Positions 40,488-48,766 are shown, numbered from the stretch's first letter. The stretch is 50,733 bases of DNA from Solirubrobacterales bacterium (GCA_027315115.1 DAHUYQ010000003.1:1-50733); one strand, 5' to 3'. A program made the numbers and translations. Notes: generated by a model not told the origin, from the letters alone.

Positions 40488-40572
40488 CGCATCTCCCGTT
40501 CAGGCGGCCCCGCGGGCCGCGCTCGACTTCTCCAACTCCATGCCAGCCATGGGACCGATCGCGCTCGGCCTC

Positions 40573-41052
40573 TCAGCCGTGCGCCTCCAGCACCTGCTGG
40601 TAGGCCTCGGCCTCCTGCGCGCCGGCCGCCTCCAGCCCCATCACCGCGCCGAACATCTGGCCCGCGACCGCGACCAGGCAGATGAACGCCACCAGCTCGA
40701 CGATCTCCTCTTCGTCGAACTCCTCTTGCAGCACCGCGAACTGAGCGTCGGTGATCGCGGCAGGATCCTGGGCGACCGCCTGCGCGAAGGCGACCGCGAG
40801 CGACTCGCGCGGATCGAGATCGCTGCGTGGCGCGCCCAGCGAACGGCAGTACTCGCAGCCGACCTCGCCGGCCGTGGCGCGGCGCACCGCCTCCTTCAGC
40901 TCGCCGGGCAGCTTGCCGTGGAAGCGGATGCTGCCGTCGAGGCGCCCGAATGCGCGCAGGATCTCCGGGCAGCGGCCCATGACGCGCGCCAGCAGGCTGT
41001 TGGAGACGGCGTTGCCATCGGGTGCAGGCGGTGTCGGGGCAATGCGCGGCAT
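40573..41052 (-). CDS. CMD/AhpD-family protein with CxxC
   Basis: A 159-residue carboxymuconolactone-decarboxylase/AhpD-like protein. RFHGKLPGELKEAVRRATAGEVGCEYCRSLG (about 45-75) contains the redox CEYC motif typical of AhpD-like peroxidase or disulfide-reductase members, and EEIVELVAFICLVAVAGQMFGAVM is the conserved helix that follows. Unlike the tandem protein at 37752, this one could be redox-active. ATG at 41052 follows a strong GAGGAG; the open frame upstream crosses the operator and is ignored. It is divergent from the OYE-like reductase and shares operator 11. Confidence 0.85.
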   Translation of the reverse strand: MPRIAPTPPAPDGNAVSNSLLARVMGRCPEILRAFGRLDGSIRFHGKLPGELKEAVRRATAGEVGCEYCRSLGAPRSDLDPRESLAVAFAQAVAQDPAAITDAQFAVLQEEFDEEEIVELVAFICLVAVAGQMFGAVMGLEAAGAQEAEAYQQVLEAHG

Positions 41053-41098
41053 GTCGATCTCCTCTCTCAGGCCCGGGCAGGTCAATGTAGCGCATTTG

Positions 41099-41112
41099 AC
41101 CAATCGTTTGAT
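41099..41112. promoter_or_regulatory. Operator site 11 (divergent CMD/OYE promoter)
   Basis: ACCAATCGTTTGAT, one arm imperfect. For the plus strand, TAGAAC (41112-41117) touches the site and would start transcription about two bases before the ATG at 41126. For the minus strand, TACATT (41084-41089) is a candidate -10. Confidence 0.8.
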
Positions 41113-41125
41113 AGAACCTGGTTCG

Positions 41126-43066
41126 ATGGACCTCTCGCTGCTCACCTCACCGCTGGCCGTGGGCTCCGTCGAGGTCCGCAACCGCGTCGTGTTCACCGCC
41201 CACGGGGCCTTCCTCTCCTACTACCGGCCGGGCGAGAGCGGCGAGCAGTACACCTCCTACCTGGAGCGCCGCGCGGCCGGCGGGGCCGGCCTGGTCATCA
41301 TGCAGCCCGTCCAGGCCCACAGCTCCAGCCGCGCGCCCGGCCACTACACGCCCGACCCGCGCGACCTGCTGCCAAAGTTGCGTCAGACCGCCGCGCGGCT
41401 GCACGCGCGCGGCGCGGTCGTGCTGCTCCAGCTCATGCACTTCGGGGCGGAGTTCCGCTCCGACGACGCGCTGCACCCGCTCTGGTCCTTCAGCGGCGCG
41501 GTCTCGCCCAGCGGCTCGGAGGCCTCCCACGCGATGAGCGAAGCGGAGCTTGAGTCGGTCGCACAGGGCTTCGTGGAGATGGCGAGGCTGGCCGTCGAGG
41601 CGGGCCTCGACGGTGTCGAGCTGCACGCCGCGCACGGCTACCTGCTGCACCAGTCGCTGAGCCCGTGGGGCAACCGCAGGACCGATCGCTGGGGGCGGCC
41701 GCTGGCCTTCCTGGAGGCGATCGTCGAGGCGATCCGGGCGGCGGTCGGACGTGAGCCGCTGCTCGGCGTGCGCATCTCCGCCGACGACTACCGCCGCCCC
41801 ACCGATGGCGGCCAGGGGCCGCAGGGCCTGGCGGAGATCGCCCGCGCCCTGGCCGACTCCGGGCAGCTCGACTATCTCAACCACTCCGCCGGCTCACGCT
41901 CGGCGCACTACGCGAGGGCCGTGGCCGACTATCGCCACCCCGAGCACAACCTGCTGGACCTGACGATCGGCCTGCATCGCGCGCTCGACGGCGCGCTGCC
42001 GCTGATCGGCGTGGGCCGCATCGCCACGCCGCAGATCGCAGAGCAGGTGCTCCGCCAGGGCGCCTGCGAGCTGGTCGCCATGACGCGCGCGCAGATCGCA
42101 GACCCCGACCTGCTCGCCAAGGCCATGGCGGGGCGGCACGAGCGGATCAGGCCATGCGTCGGCGCCAACTCCGGCTGCGTGGACCGGATGGTCGGCGGGC
42201 GCGCGATCACCTGCTTCCACAACCCCGAAGTCGGCCGGGAGCACCTCGGGCCACCGCCGCCCGCACAGACCCCCAAGCGCGTGCTGGTGCTGGGAGGCGG
42301 ACCGGCGGGGCTCGCGGCCGCGATCGCCGCCGCCGACCGCGGGCACCAGGTATCGCTGGTGGAGCGCGAGCAGGAGCTCGGCGGGCGCCTGCGGCTGCTG
42401 CAGGGTCCGGCACGGGCCCTGCTGGAGACGATCCGGTGGCGCGAAGGCGAGCTCGAGCGCCTCTGCGTGGAGGTGCTGCTCGGCAGGCAGGCCGAGCCTG
42501 GAGACATTGAGCGCGACCGTGCTCCAGACGTCGTGCTCCTGGCCACCGGCGCCAGGGCGCAGGTGGAGCCCCTGCCGCGCGGCGACGGCTCGGTGCCGGT
42601 GCTGAGCGTCGAGCAGGCGCTGCGCGGCTCGCTGCCCGGGCAGCGCGTCCTGCTGGTCGACCACCTGGGCGTCGAGGAGGGCCCGATGTGTGCCGAGGCG
42701 CTCGCGTCGGAGGGCGCGGAGGTCACGGTCGTCACGCCGCTGCCAAGCGTCGGAGCCCACATCGGCTTCACGCGCATCAGCAGCCAGATGCGCCGGCTCT
42801 ACCAAGCCGGCTGCGTGCTCGAGGCCAGCACCGTCCTCGCAGGCCTGCGGGACGGAGCGGCCACCACGCGACAGATCTACTCCGGCCGGCAGGTCTCGCG
42901 CCGCTTCGACGCGGTCGTGGCCGTGGTGCACGGCAGCCCGGAGCTCGAGCTCGGGCAGGCGTGGGAGCGGCTTGGAGTCCCGGTGTTGATCGCGGGAGAC
43001 GCACGCGCCCCGCGGACCGCGCTCCATGCCTTCAGGGAGGGCGAGGAGATCGGCCGGGCCGCCTGA
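41126..43066 (+). CDS. OYE/FadH-like FMN-FAD reductase with altered Fe-S motif
   Basis: A 646-residue enzyme of the 2,4-dienoyl-CoA reductase/BaiCD type: an N-terminal FMN TIM barrel (LTSPLAVGSVEVRNRVVFTAH, HAAHGYLLHQSLSPWGNRRTD, GVRISADDY) and a C-terminal FAD/NAD domain starting RVLVLGGGPAGLAAAIAAADRG (about 383). The linking [4Fe-4S] motif is normally C-x2-C-x3-C-x11-C. Here it reads C344, A347, C351 and C363, so one ligand is Ala. It likely reduces an enoyl- or dienoyl-CoA, or a ring double bond, with NAD(P)H; cluster integrity is questionable. The ATG at 41126 fits the conserved N-terminus. Confidence 0.88.
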   Translation: MDLSLLTSPLAVGSVEVRNRVVFTAHGAFLSYYRPGESGEQYTSYLERRAAGGAGLVIMQPVQAHSSSRAPGHYTPDPRDLLPKLRQTAARLHARGAVVLLQLMHFGAEFRSDDALHPLWSFSGAVSPSGSEASHAMSEAELESVAQGFVEMARLAVEAGLDGVELHAAHGYLLHQSLSPWGNRRTDRWGRPLAFLEAIVEAIRAAVGREPLLGVRISADDYRRPTDGGQGPQGLAEIARALADSGQLDYLNHSAGSRSAHYARAVADYRHPEHNLLDLTIGLHRALDGALPLIGVGRIATPQIAEQVLRQGACELVAMTRAQIADPDLLAKAMAGRHERIRPCVGANSGCVDRMVGGRAITCFHNPEVGREHLGPPPPAQTPKRVLVLGGGPAGLAAAIAAADRGHQVSLVEREQELGGRLRLLQGPARALLETIRWREGELERLCVEVLLGRQAEPGDIERDRAPDVVLLATGARAQVEPLPRGDGSVPVLSVEQALRGSLPGQRVLLVDHLGVEEGPMCAEALASEGAEVTVVTPLPSVGAHIGFTRISSQMRRLYQAGCVLEASTVLAGLRDGAATTRQIYSGRQVSRRFDAVVAVVHGSPELELGQAWERLGVPVLIAGDARAPRTALHAFREGEEIGRAA

Positions 43067-43077
43067 CCGGCGCCATC

Positions 43078-43107
43078 TTGTTTGACCAACCATCCGTTTG
43101 GTATAGT
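43078..43107 (+). promoter_or_regulatory. Operator site 12 within a -35/-10 promoter
   Basis: TTGTTT (43078-43083) and TATAGT (43102-43107) are spaced 18 bases apart. The operator ACCATCCGTTTGGT (43089-43102) fills the spacer, and an extra ACCAA half-site lies at 43085. The predicted start of transcription falls at the ATG at 43114. Confidence 0.8.
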
Positions 43108-43113
43108 GGAACG

Positions 43114-44220
43114 ATGGTGGAGGTGCTGGAGGTCGAGGACGCCGAGGTTCAGGAGCTCTTCTTCGAGCGCGGCTGGACCGACGGCCTGCCGATAGTCCCG
43201 CCCACGCCCGCGCGGGTGCAGGCGATGCTCGCCGCGGGCGGCGTGAGCGAGCAGGACATCCTCGGCTCCATCCCGCAGCGCGGCCGCTCGGTCGATGCGC
43301 AGCAGGCCGCGATCTGCGCGGTGATGGCAGGCGCGCGGCCCGACTACTTCCCGATCGTGCTTTGCGCCGTGGAAGCGCTGCTCGACCCCGCCTTCAACGC
43401 GCACAGCGTGCTGACCAGCACCGGAGGGGCGGCGATCTGCACGGTGGTCAGCGGGCCGATCGCCGCAGAGATCGGCATGAACAGCACCCACAACGCGCTC
43501 GGGCCCGGCAATCGCGCCAACGCCACCATCGGACGCGCGCTGCGGCTGCTGGCGATGACCGTGCTCGATGCCCGCCCCGGCCTGATGGACGCCTCCTCGA
43601 TCGGGCACCCGGGCAAGTACACCCTGTGCTTCGCCGAGGACCCGCCGCCCAGCCCATGGAGCAGCCTGCGCGAGTCGCTCGGCTTCCAGGCGCAGGACAC
43701 GACTGTGACCCTGATGGCGACCGAGGGGCCGCGACAGATCGCCAACCATCTCAACGGCGACGGTCACGACGTGCTGCGCACGTTCGCCGCGATGCTGCGA
43801 AGCCCGGCGACTTTCATGGTGGGCAAGGGCGGCCAGGCGCTCGCGGTCGTGGGGCCTGAGCACATGATCGCCTTCGTGGAGGCGGGCATATCGCGCGAGC
43901 AGGCCTGCGAGGAGATCGTCAGGCAGAGCAGGATCGCGCCGGAGGCGATCGTGCGGGCGGGCGTGCTCATCGAGAAAGGCGCCCAGCACGACATGACCCC
44001 GGGGGCCGACGGGCTGCTGCCGTCGGTGCTCGGCCCGGAGGACCTGCTGCTCGTGAGCGCCGGTGGAGGCGGCGCCGGATGGTCCTCGATGATGCCCGCC
44101 TTCGCACCCAGGATCCACTCGCGCGCGGTCACGCGCCGCGTGCGGGGACCGGAGGAGATGCTCCCCGACTGCGGTGAGGACTCCTGCGCCATCCAGCTAC
44201 CACCGCTACCTCAGGAGTAA
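43114..44220 (+). CDS. Large partner of UGSC-like protein, function unknown
   Basis: A 368-residue protein with the N-terminal signature FFERGWTDGLPIVPPT at 16-31. Conserved-looking runs follow: HSVLTSTGGAAICTVVSGPI (about 91-110), GMNSTHNALGPGNRANATIGRAL, SSIGHPGKYTLCFAEDP, and VSAGGGGAGWSSMMPAF near the end. I recall the RGWTDGLP segment from proteins annotated with the UGSC family, sometimes in one chain, but assign no reaction. The next gene, three bases on, encodes a UGSC-like protein, so the two probably form one enzyme. The message is probably leaderless, since the predicted start site coincides with the ATG. The C-terminus contains one DCGEDSC pair. Confidence 0.8.
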   Translation: MVEVLEVEDAEVQELFFERGWTDGLPIVPPTPARVQAMLAAGGVSEQDILGSIPQRGRSVDAQQAAICAVMAGARPDYFPIVLCAVEALLDPAFNAHSVLTSTGGAAICTVVSGPIAAEIGMNSTHNALGPGNRANATIGRALRLLAMTVLDARPGLMDASSIGHPGKYTLCFAEDPPPSPWSSLRESLGFQAQDTTVTLMATEGPRQIANHLNGDGHDVLRTFAAMLRSPATFMVGKGGQALAVVGPEHMIAFVEAGISREQACEEIVRQSRIAPEAIVRAGVLIEKGAQHDMTPGADGLLPSVLGPEDLLLVSAGGGGAGWSSMMPAFAPRIHSRAVTRRVRGPEEMLPDCGEDSCAIQLPPLPQE

Positions 44221-44223
44221 GCA

Positions 44224-44781
44224 ATGCCGAGAATCGAAGTGCTCTCGCCGGTGCCCGCAGCCGAGCCTGTCGCGCCCGTTGCGCTTGCGCCACGCCAGAC
44301 GATCCCCGCCCAGGCCCACCTCACGCTGATCTGCAACGGCAAGCCCAAGGCGCGCGAGATCCTGTCCTTCATGGCGCAGGAGCTCGGCGAGACGATGAGC
44401 CTCGGCGAGGTGGAGATCTTCTCCAAGCCGACCGCCGCATTCCCGATCACAGACCAGCAGGCCCGCGAGCTTGCGCAGCGCTCGGATCTCGTGATCGCCG
44501 CGCTCGGGGACTGCGGCGCGTGCAGCGCGTGCAGCCTCCACGACGCGATCCAGATGGAGCGGCTCGGCGTCCCCGCGACGGTCGTGATCACCGACGTCTT
44601 CCAGCGCACCGTGGCCTCCTTCTCGCGCACGCTCGGCGTCGAGGGCTACCACAGCGTCGTGCTGCCGCATCCGGTCTCCTCGCGCAGCGAGGAGCGCCTG
44701 CGCCGGCTGGCACGCGAAAGCGCCCAGACCGCCCACGACCAGCTAGCCGGCTCCGCGCTCATGCTGGCGGCCGCGGCTTGA
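44224..44781 (+). CDS. UGSC-like protein, cysteine form
   Basis: A 185-residue protein whose core ALGDCGACSACSLHDAI (about 93-109) corresponds to the GDUGSC motif of UGSC-family (seleno)proteins; the selenocysteine position is Cys97 (TGC codon) and Ser is Ala99. Cys97, Cys100 and Cys103 form a CxxCxxC array. The rest fits the family: GVPATVVITDVFQ, SRTLGVEGYHSVVLPHPVSS and a C-terminal helix. The N-terminal 30 residues are Pro/Ala-rich. A redox or C-S/C-X bond reaction is plausible; none is established to my knowledge. It is coupled to the partner gene, whose stop overlaps its GGAG, and to the NTF2-like gene (TTGA overlap). Confidence 0.8.
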   Translation: MPRIEVLSPVPAAEPVAPVALAPRQTIPAQAHLTLICNGKPKAREILSFMAQELGETMSLGEVEIFSKPTAAFPITDQQARELAQRSDLVIAALGDCGACSACSLHDAIQMERLGVPATVVITDVFQRTVASFSRTLGVEGYHSVVLPHPVSSRSEERLRRLARESAQTAHDQLAGSALMLAAAA

Positions 44782-45191
44782 GCGCGCAGGCCAGCCACGA
44801 GCAGGCCATGCGGGACGTGCTCGATCGCTACTTCGCCTCCATCAACGGCGAGGACTGGGAGGGGCTCGCAGACCTCTTCCACCCCCAGGCGGAGCTGCGC
44901 GCGCCGGGCACGCAGACGCTCAGAGGCGGCGAGGAGGTGGCCGGCTACTACCGCGCCGCTCTCGGGCCCTATCCGGTGCACCGGGACGAGCCGACCAGGG
45001 TGCTGATCAGCGGGAGCAGCGCGACGGTCGAGATTCGCTTCGATGGCCGCCTGGCCAACGGCAGCCCGCTCTCCTTCGAGGCTGTCGATGTGTTCGACTT
45101 CCGCGACGGCCTGATCCACCGTCTCTCTAGCTGGTACGACTCCCACCAGGTGCGCCGCGACCTTCGAGAGGCCACGCAGGCGCAGGCGTGA
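44778..45191 (+). CDS. SnoaL/NTF2-like protein
   Basis: A 137-residue SnoaL-like protein: MRDVLDRYFASINGEDWEGLADLFHPQAELRAPG (about 11-44), VAGYYRAALGPYPVHRDEP, ATVEIRFDGRLANGSPLSFEAVDVFDFRDGLIHRLSSWYD. Such proteins are compact hydrolases or isomerases with a cone-shaped pocket. TTG at 44778 makes a TTGA overlap with the UGSC-like gene and is preferred; ATG at 44808 is an alternative without a good ribosome site. It is part of the 43114-45771 operon. The reaction is unassigned. Confidence 0.8.
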   Translation: MSAQASHEQAMRDVLDRYFASINGEDWEGLADLFHPQAELRAPGTQTLRGGEEVAGYYRAALGPYPVHRDEPTRVLISGSSATVEIRFDGRLANGSPLSFEAVDVFDFRDGLIHRLSSWYDSHQVRRDLREATQAQA

Positions 45192-45204
45192 GCATGGCGG
45201 AGCG

Positions 45205-45771
45205 ATGCTGAGCCTGCGCTGGCACCAGACCCCTACCGCCGAGCCGGCGCGGGAGGCCGTCGTGGTCGCGACGGGCGTCTTCGACCTGCTGCACGTCGGT
45301 CACCTGCGCTTCCTGCAGGCGGCGCGCGCCGCCGGCGGCCGGCTGCTTCTCGGCGTCGAGGACGACCTTCGCACGGCCGCCAGGAAGGGCCCCGAGCGGC
45401 CGATCGTGCCGCTTGCGGAGCGCTGCGAGATGCTAGCGGCGCTGGACCCGGTGGACGGCGTCTTCTCGATCTCTGGATCGTTCTCGGTGGCGCCTGCGCT
45501 CGCCTACGTCGAGCTGCTGCGCCCGCTGGCGCCCGCGGTGCTCGCCTTCACGCAGGACGACAAGGCCGAGGCCGGCAAGCGGCTGGTCGCCGACTGGCTT
45601 GGCTGCCGGGTGCTCGTGGCGCCGCGGGTGGAGGGACGCTCCACCACGCTGCTGCTCTCACGGCTCCTGCGCGAGCGGCCGGCCGGAGCGCCGCGGCCAC
45701 TGCCCGGTCCGGCGGCCGCAGACCGGCACGGCGCCGGCGCCGCCCTCGGCGCCCGGCGCCTGTCCCGGTAG
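45205..45771 (+). CDS. Cytidylyltransferase-like nucleotidyltransferase
   Basis: A 188-residue member of the HxGH nucleotidyltransferase superfamily (glycerol-3-phosphate cytidylyltransferase/RfaE-like). The motif GVFDLLHVGHLRFLQAAR (24-41) supplies His30, Gly32 and His33, and GRSTTLLLSRLL near 148 is the second nucleotide-binding motif. It would transfer a nucleotide to a phosphorylated substrate. Its presence at the end of a catabolic operon is unexpected; it may make an activated intermediate or cofactor, or simply be an adjacent gene. The C-terminal 30 residues are Pro/Ala/Gly-rich. It converges with the VOC gene four bases later. Confidence 0.85.
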   Translation: MLSLRWHQTPTAEPAREAVVVATGVFDLLHVGHLRFLQAARAAGGRLLLGVEDDLRTAARKGPERPIVPLAERCEMLAALDPVDGVFSISGSFSVAPALAYVELLRPLAPAVLAFTQDDKAEAGKRLVADWLGCRVLVAPRVEGRSTTLLLSRLLRERPAGAPRPLPGPAAADRHGAGAALGARRLSR

Positions 45772-45775
45772 GCCC

Positions 45776-46270
45776 TCAGGCCGCCGGCGGGGCGTTGTTG
45801 GGATCGGCCTCCACGAGCTTGCTGACGAGATCGTCCGGGGCGATGTCGATGATCTCCAGCACGTTGCCGTCGGGGTCCGTCACGTAGACGACCTTGAAGC
45901 CCAGCTCCATCTCTCGCACCTGCGGCCAGTAGCGCTTGCCGCCCGCCTTCTCGATCCGTGCGAGCGCCTCGTCCACGTCGTCCACCTGAAAGGCGAAGTG
46001 GATGATTTTGCCCATGTGGTCGGGCGTGGCGCCGGTGGGAGCGCTCGGCTCCACGAACTCGAACAGCTCGATCACGCCCTCGTCGAAGCCGATGTGGCAG
46101 ACCTTGAAGCGGGTGCCGGGGATACCCCCCATGATCTCCTCCGCGTCGGGCCCTTCGTAGAGCATCGGGCTGGTCTGCCAGTGGCCTTCGAGCCCCTCTA
46201 TGTAGAAGCGCGCGGCGCGCTCGATGTCGGCGACCCGGAAGCCGGGATGGTGGTGTGCGCTGACCTTCAT
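45776..46270 (-). CDS. VOC-family protein (glyoxalase-like), copy 3
   Basis: A 164-residue VOC protein with HHHPGFRVADIERAARFY (6-23), VIELFEFVEPS near 66, GKIIHFAFQVDDVDEALARI near 87 and GNVLEIIDIAP near 137, giving four H/E/H/E metal-ligand positions. It resembles lactoylglutathione lyase or epimerase-like members. A strong GGAG (AAAGGAGAACC) precedes the ATG at 46270. It is the last gene in the 48766-to-45776 operon behind a thiolase. Epimerisation of the thiolase substrate, or removal of a reactive carbonyl, would be plausible. Confidence 0.83.
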   Translation of the reverse strand: MKVSAHHHPGFRVADIERAARFYIEGLEGHWQTSPMLYEGPDAEEIMGGIPGTRFKVCHIGFDEGVIELFEFVEPSAPTGATPDHMGKIIHFAFQVDDVDEALARIEKAGGKRYWPQVREMELGFKVVYVTDPDGNVLEIIDIAPDDLVSKLVEADPNNAPPAA

Positions 46271-46304
46271 TGGTTCTCCTTTCCCCTGCTGATGCGCGGG
46301 GCGG

Positions 46305-47492
46305 CTAAGGCGCGCCTATGACCGCCACGCATGAAGCGACGCCTGGCCCTCCGAGCGTGTGAGCGGCACCGCGCCGCGCGCCCTGAACCTGGCGCTCCCC
46401 CGCGCGGCCGAGCACCTGGTCGGCTATCTCCTTGATCATGCGAACTCCCGTGGCGCCCACGGGATGGCCGCACGCCTGCAGCCCGCCTGAGAGGTTCACC
46501 GGGACGTCGCCGGCGGCGGCGGTGGCGCCCTCGCGCAGCAGCTCCACGCCCTGCCCGCGCGGGCACAGGCCGAGGTCCTCGTAGTTGATGATCTCCGTGA
46601 TCGTGAAGCAGTCGTGGCACTCCAGGACGTCGAGCTGCTCGCGCGGGGAGTCGATGCCCGCCTGGGCGTAGGCGCGGGCGGCGGCCTCGCGCGTGACTTT
46701 GAAGCCGAGGTAGTCGTGGTCGTCGTGGTAGAAGCCTGCGTAGTAGCCGTCGAGGACCGCCAGAGCGATCCCCTCGATCACCGCGAATGGCTTGCCGCTC
46801 GCCTTGGCGCGCTCCACCGAGGTCAGCACGACGGCGGCCGCGCCGTCAGTGGTCGGCGTGCAGTCCAGCACTCCGAGCGGCTCGGCGACGCGCGGCGCCT
46901 TCAGCACCTGCTCGACGGTCAGCGGATCGCTGAACTGCGCGATTGGGTTGCGCGCCGCGTTGGCGTGGTTCTTGACGGCCACGGCGGCGAGGTCCTCGAC
47001 AGTGCAGTCATGCTCGTGCATGTAGCGGTTGGCCAGCAGCGCGAACTGGCCGGGCGCGGTCCGGCCCTTGGCCAGCGTCGGATGCGTGAGGTTGGCGGTG
47101 CGCGCCACCAGGCTCCCGCGCGGGGGCACGTCTCGCATCTTCTCGGCGCCCACCGCCAGGACGTAGTCGTGCTCGCCCGCCGCGATCGCCATCGCGGCCG
47201 CGCGCACGGCCTCCATGCCGGTGCAGCAGAAGGTCGACACGCGCGTGACCGGCCGCGGCGCGAAGCCCGGCAGCGCCTCGGTCACGGCGGTGCCCGCGTC
47301 GCCCAGCAGCGCCGCGGTCAGCGGCTCCGCCGTCCCCAGCCAGGCCGCCTCGATGCGGTCCTGCTCGATGCCCGCGTCGGCCATCGCGCCGCGCGCCGCC
47401 TCCGCGAGCAGATCGAGATAGCCGCGGTCGTGAAGCACGCCGAAGCGCGTCGCGGCTGAGCCGATGATCGCGACCTGCCCCGCTATCGGCAT
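46305..47492 (-). CDS. Thiolase (SCP-x type, active-site residues intact)
   Basis: A 395-residue thiolase. VSTFCCTGMEAVRAA (85-99) carries the acylated Cys, DVLECHDCFTITEI the active-site His, LQACGHPVGATG the CGHP loop, and HTLGGPGVASCVAVIG a final Cys. This contrasts with the degenerate thiolase-fold pair at 31503-33772. It should cleave a 3-oxoacyl-CoA with CoA, probably with the OB domain of the upstream fusion as its DUF35-type partner. The ATG at 47492 overlaps that gene by ten bases. Confidence 0.9.
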   Translation of the reverse strand: MPIAGQVAIIGSAATRFGVLHDRGYLDLLAEAARGAMADAGIEQDRIEAAWLGTAEPLTAALLGDAGTAVTEALPGFAPRPVTRVSTFCCTGMEAVRAAAMAIAAGEHDYVLAVGAEKMRDVPPRGSLVARTANLTHPTLAKGRTAPGQFALLANRYMHEHDCTVEDLAAVAVKNHANAARNPIAQFSDPLTVEQVLKAPRVAEPLGVLDCTPTTDGAAAVVLTSVERAKASGKPFAVIEGIALAVLDGYYAGFYHDDHDYLGFKVTREAAARAYAQAGIDSPREQLDVLECHDCFTITEIINYEDLGLCPRGQGVELLREGATAAAGDVPVNLSGGLQACGHPVGATGVRMIKEIADQVLGRAGERQVQGARRGAAHTLGGPGVASCVAVIGAP

Positions 47493-48766
47493 GGCAGCGC
47501 CTTCCAGAAGTATTGGACCGCGCCGCCGCCGGCGTGCAGGCGGCGCGGCACCAGGCGCACCTCCTCGCCGATCGCCACGCGGGCGCCGGCAGCGACCTGG
47601 CAGTAGAAGCGGGAGCCGTCGGTCAGGCTGAGCACGGCCATCTGCACGCGGTCGGCGCCGGGATAGACGTGGTCGAGGGTGGCGGTGAGCACGCGCCCGT
47701 GCCGGGGAAGCGCCTGCCTTGGCCCCTCCAGGCCCGCGGGCGGCGGGTAGTGGATGCGCCCGTCATGCAGCACGCCCTCCAGGCGCAGATCCTGGCCGCG
47801 CTCGCGCCAGGCCCGCGGCATGGAGGCGTATGGATCGAAGCCCTCGGCTTGCGGGGTGGACGCGACCTGCTCGACCTCGCGCCCGCCCGCCACCTGCTCG
47901 GCCACGGCGCGCGCGAGCGCGCCCGCCTCCTGACTCGGCGATACCTGCAGGGTCTCACCGAGTCCGCCCGACGCGGCCACCACCAGGCAGGCACGCTCCA
48001 GGCTGAGCAGCAGTCGCAGCAGCGGATGGGCGGCGCCGAGCACGCCCGTGCGTGCCGCCGTCGGGTCGCCGGTCCCGCCCAGCGAGCGCTCCACGCGATC
48101 GGCGGCGCGCCTGGAGGGCCCCGCGATCAGGATCTGCGGCGAGTCCCCGCCCTCGCCTCGCGGCGCGAGCGCGGCGTCATGGCACAGCTCGCGCGCCAGG
48201 CGGCTCGGCCCAAGCTCCTCCACGAAGGAGGCGTCGCCTGCACGGGGCACCAGATCGCCCGGCAGTCGCCAGCGGTCGCGCAGCTCCTCGGCGCGCGCGG
48301 CTCCTGGCGTCAGGGTCGCCAGGCCCTGCCCCTGCCCCTGTCCGATCAGCAGGGCGACCGCGCCGTCGCCCTCCTCGCGTTCGCCGGCGGCTCGCCGGCG
48401 GTGTGCGGCGCAGACCAGCACCGGACCTTCGCCGGCCGCCGCCAGCGCGCATCCGAGGCGGACGGCCGCAAGGCCGTCTCTGGGCGTGGCCGTCAGCTCC
48501 ACCGCGAAGATCCGATCGCCGAGGCCCGCGATCTCGGCCACGGTCTGCGCGAAGCCGCCCTCGTCGTAGGGCGGCGTCGCGGAGGCGAGGATCAAGGCCG
48601 CCGGCGCAGGGCCCGCCTGCTCTGTGAGCGCCAGCACCGCCTCGGCGGCAAGCGTGGTGGCATCCTCGTCGTACTGGGCGGCGCAGAGATGTCCGCCCCG
48701 CGAGCGCAGGCGATCCTCGGGCAGCGCGACCGCCGCGGCGAGCAGCTCAGGCGCGGCGCCGGTCAT
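47483..48766 (-). CDS. HMG-CoA-synthase-like/DUF35 OB-fold fusion
   Basis: A 427-residue two-domain protein. Residues 1-290 have the outline of the HMG-CoA synthase/KAS III thiolase-fold branch (AAVALPEDRL, ALILASATPPYDEGGFAQTVAEIAGLG, RDGLAAVRLGCALAAAGEGPVLVCAAHRRRA, GDGAVALLIG). Residues from about 305 form an OB domain (VLHDGRIHYPPPA..., GRVLTATLDHVYPGADRVQMAVLSLTDGSRFYCQV). The catalytic Cys expected after the first beta-sheet is not apparent, so it may act as a scaffold for the next thiolase. A similar trio of thiolase, HMGCS and DUF35 proteins exists in archaeal mevalonate synthesis. ATG at 48766 is favoured over an upstream frame. Confidence 0.75.
   Translation of the reverse strand: MTGAAPELLAAAVALPEDRLRSRGGHLCAAQYDEDATTLAAEAVLALTEQAGPAPAALILASATPPYDEGGFAQTVAEIAGLGDRIFAVELTATPRDGLAAVRLGCALAAAGEGPVLVCAAHRRRAAGEREEGDGAVALLIGQGQGQGLATLTPGAARAEELRDRWRLPGDLVPRAGDASFVEELGPSRLARELCHDAALAPRGEGGDSPQILIAGPSRRAADRVERSLGGTGDPTAARTGVLGAAHPLLRLLLSLERACLVVAASGGLGETLQVSPSQEAGALARAVAEQVAGGREVEQVASTPQAEGFDPYASMPRAWRERGQDLRLEGVLHDGRIHYPPPAGLEGPRQALPRHGRVLTATLDHVYPGADRVQMAVLSLTDGSRFYCQVAAGARVAIGEEVRLVPRRLHAGGGAVQYFWKALPCR

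Noticed and set aside
44512..44533. Possible selenocysteine codon in the UGSC-like gene
   Set aside because: The codon at the motif position is TGC (Cys), not TGA, so no recoding is needed.
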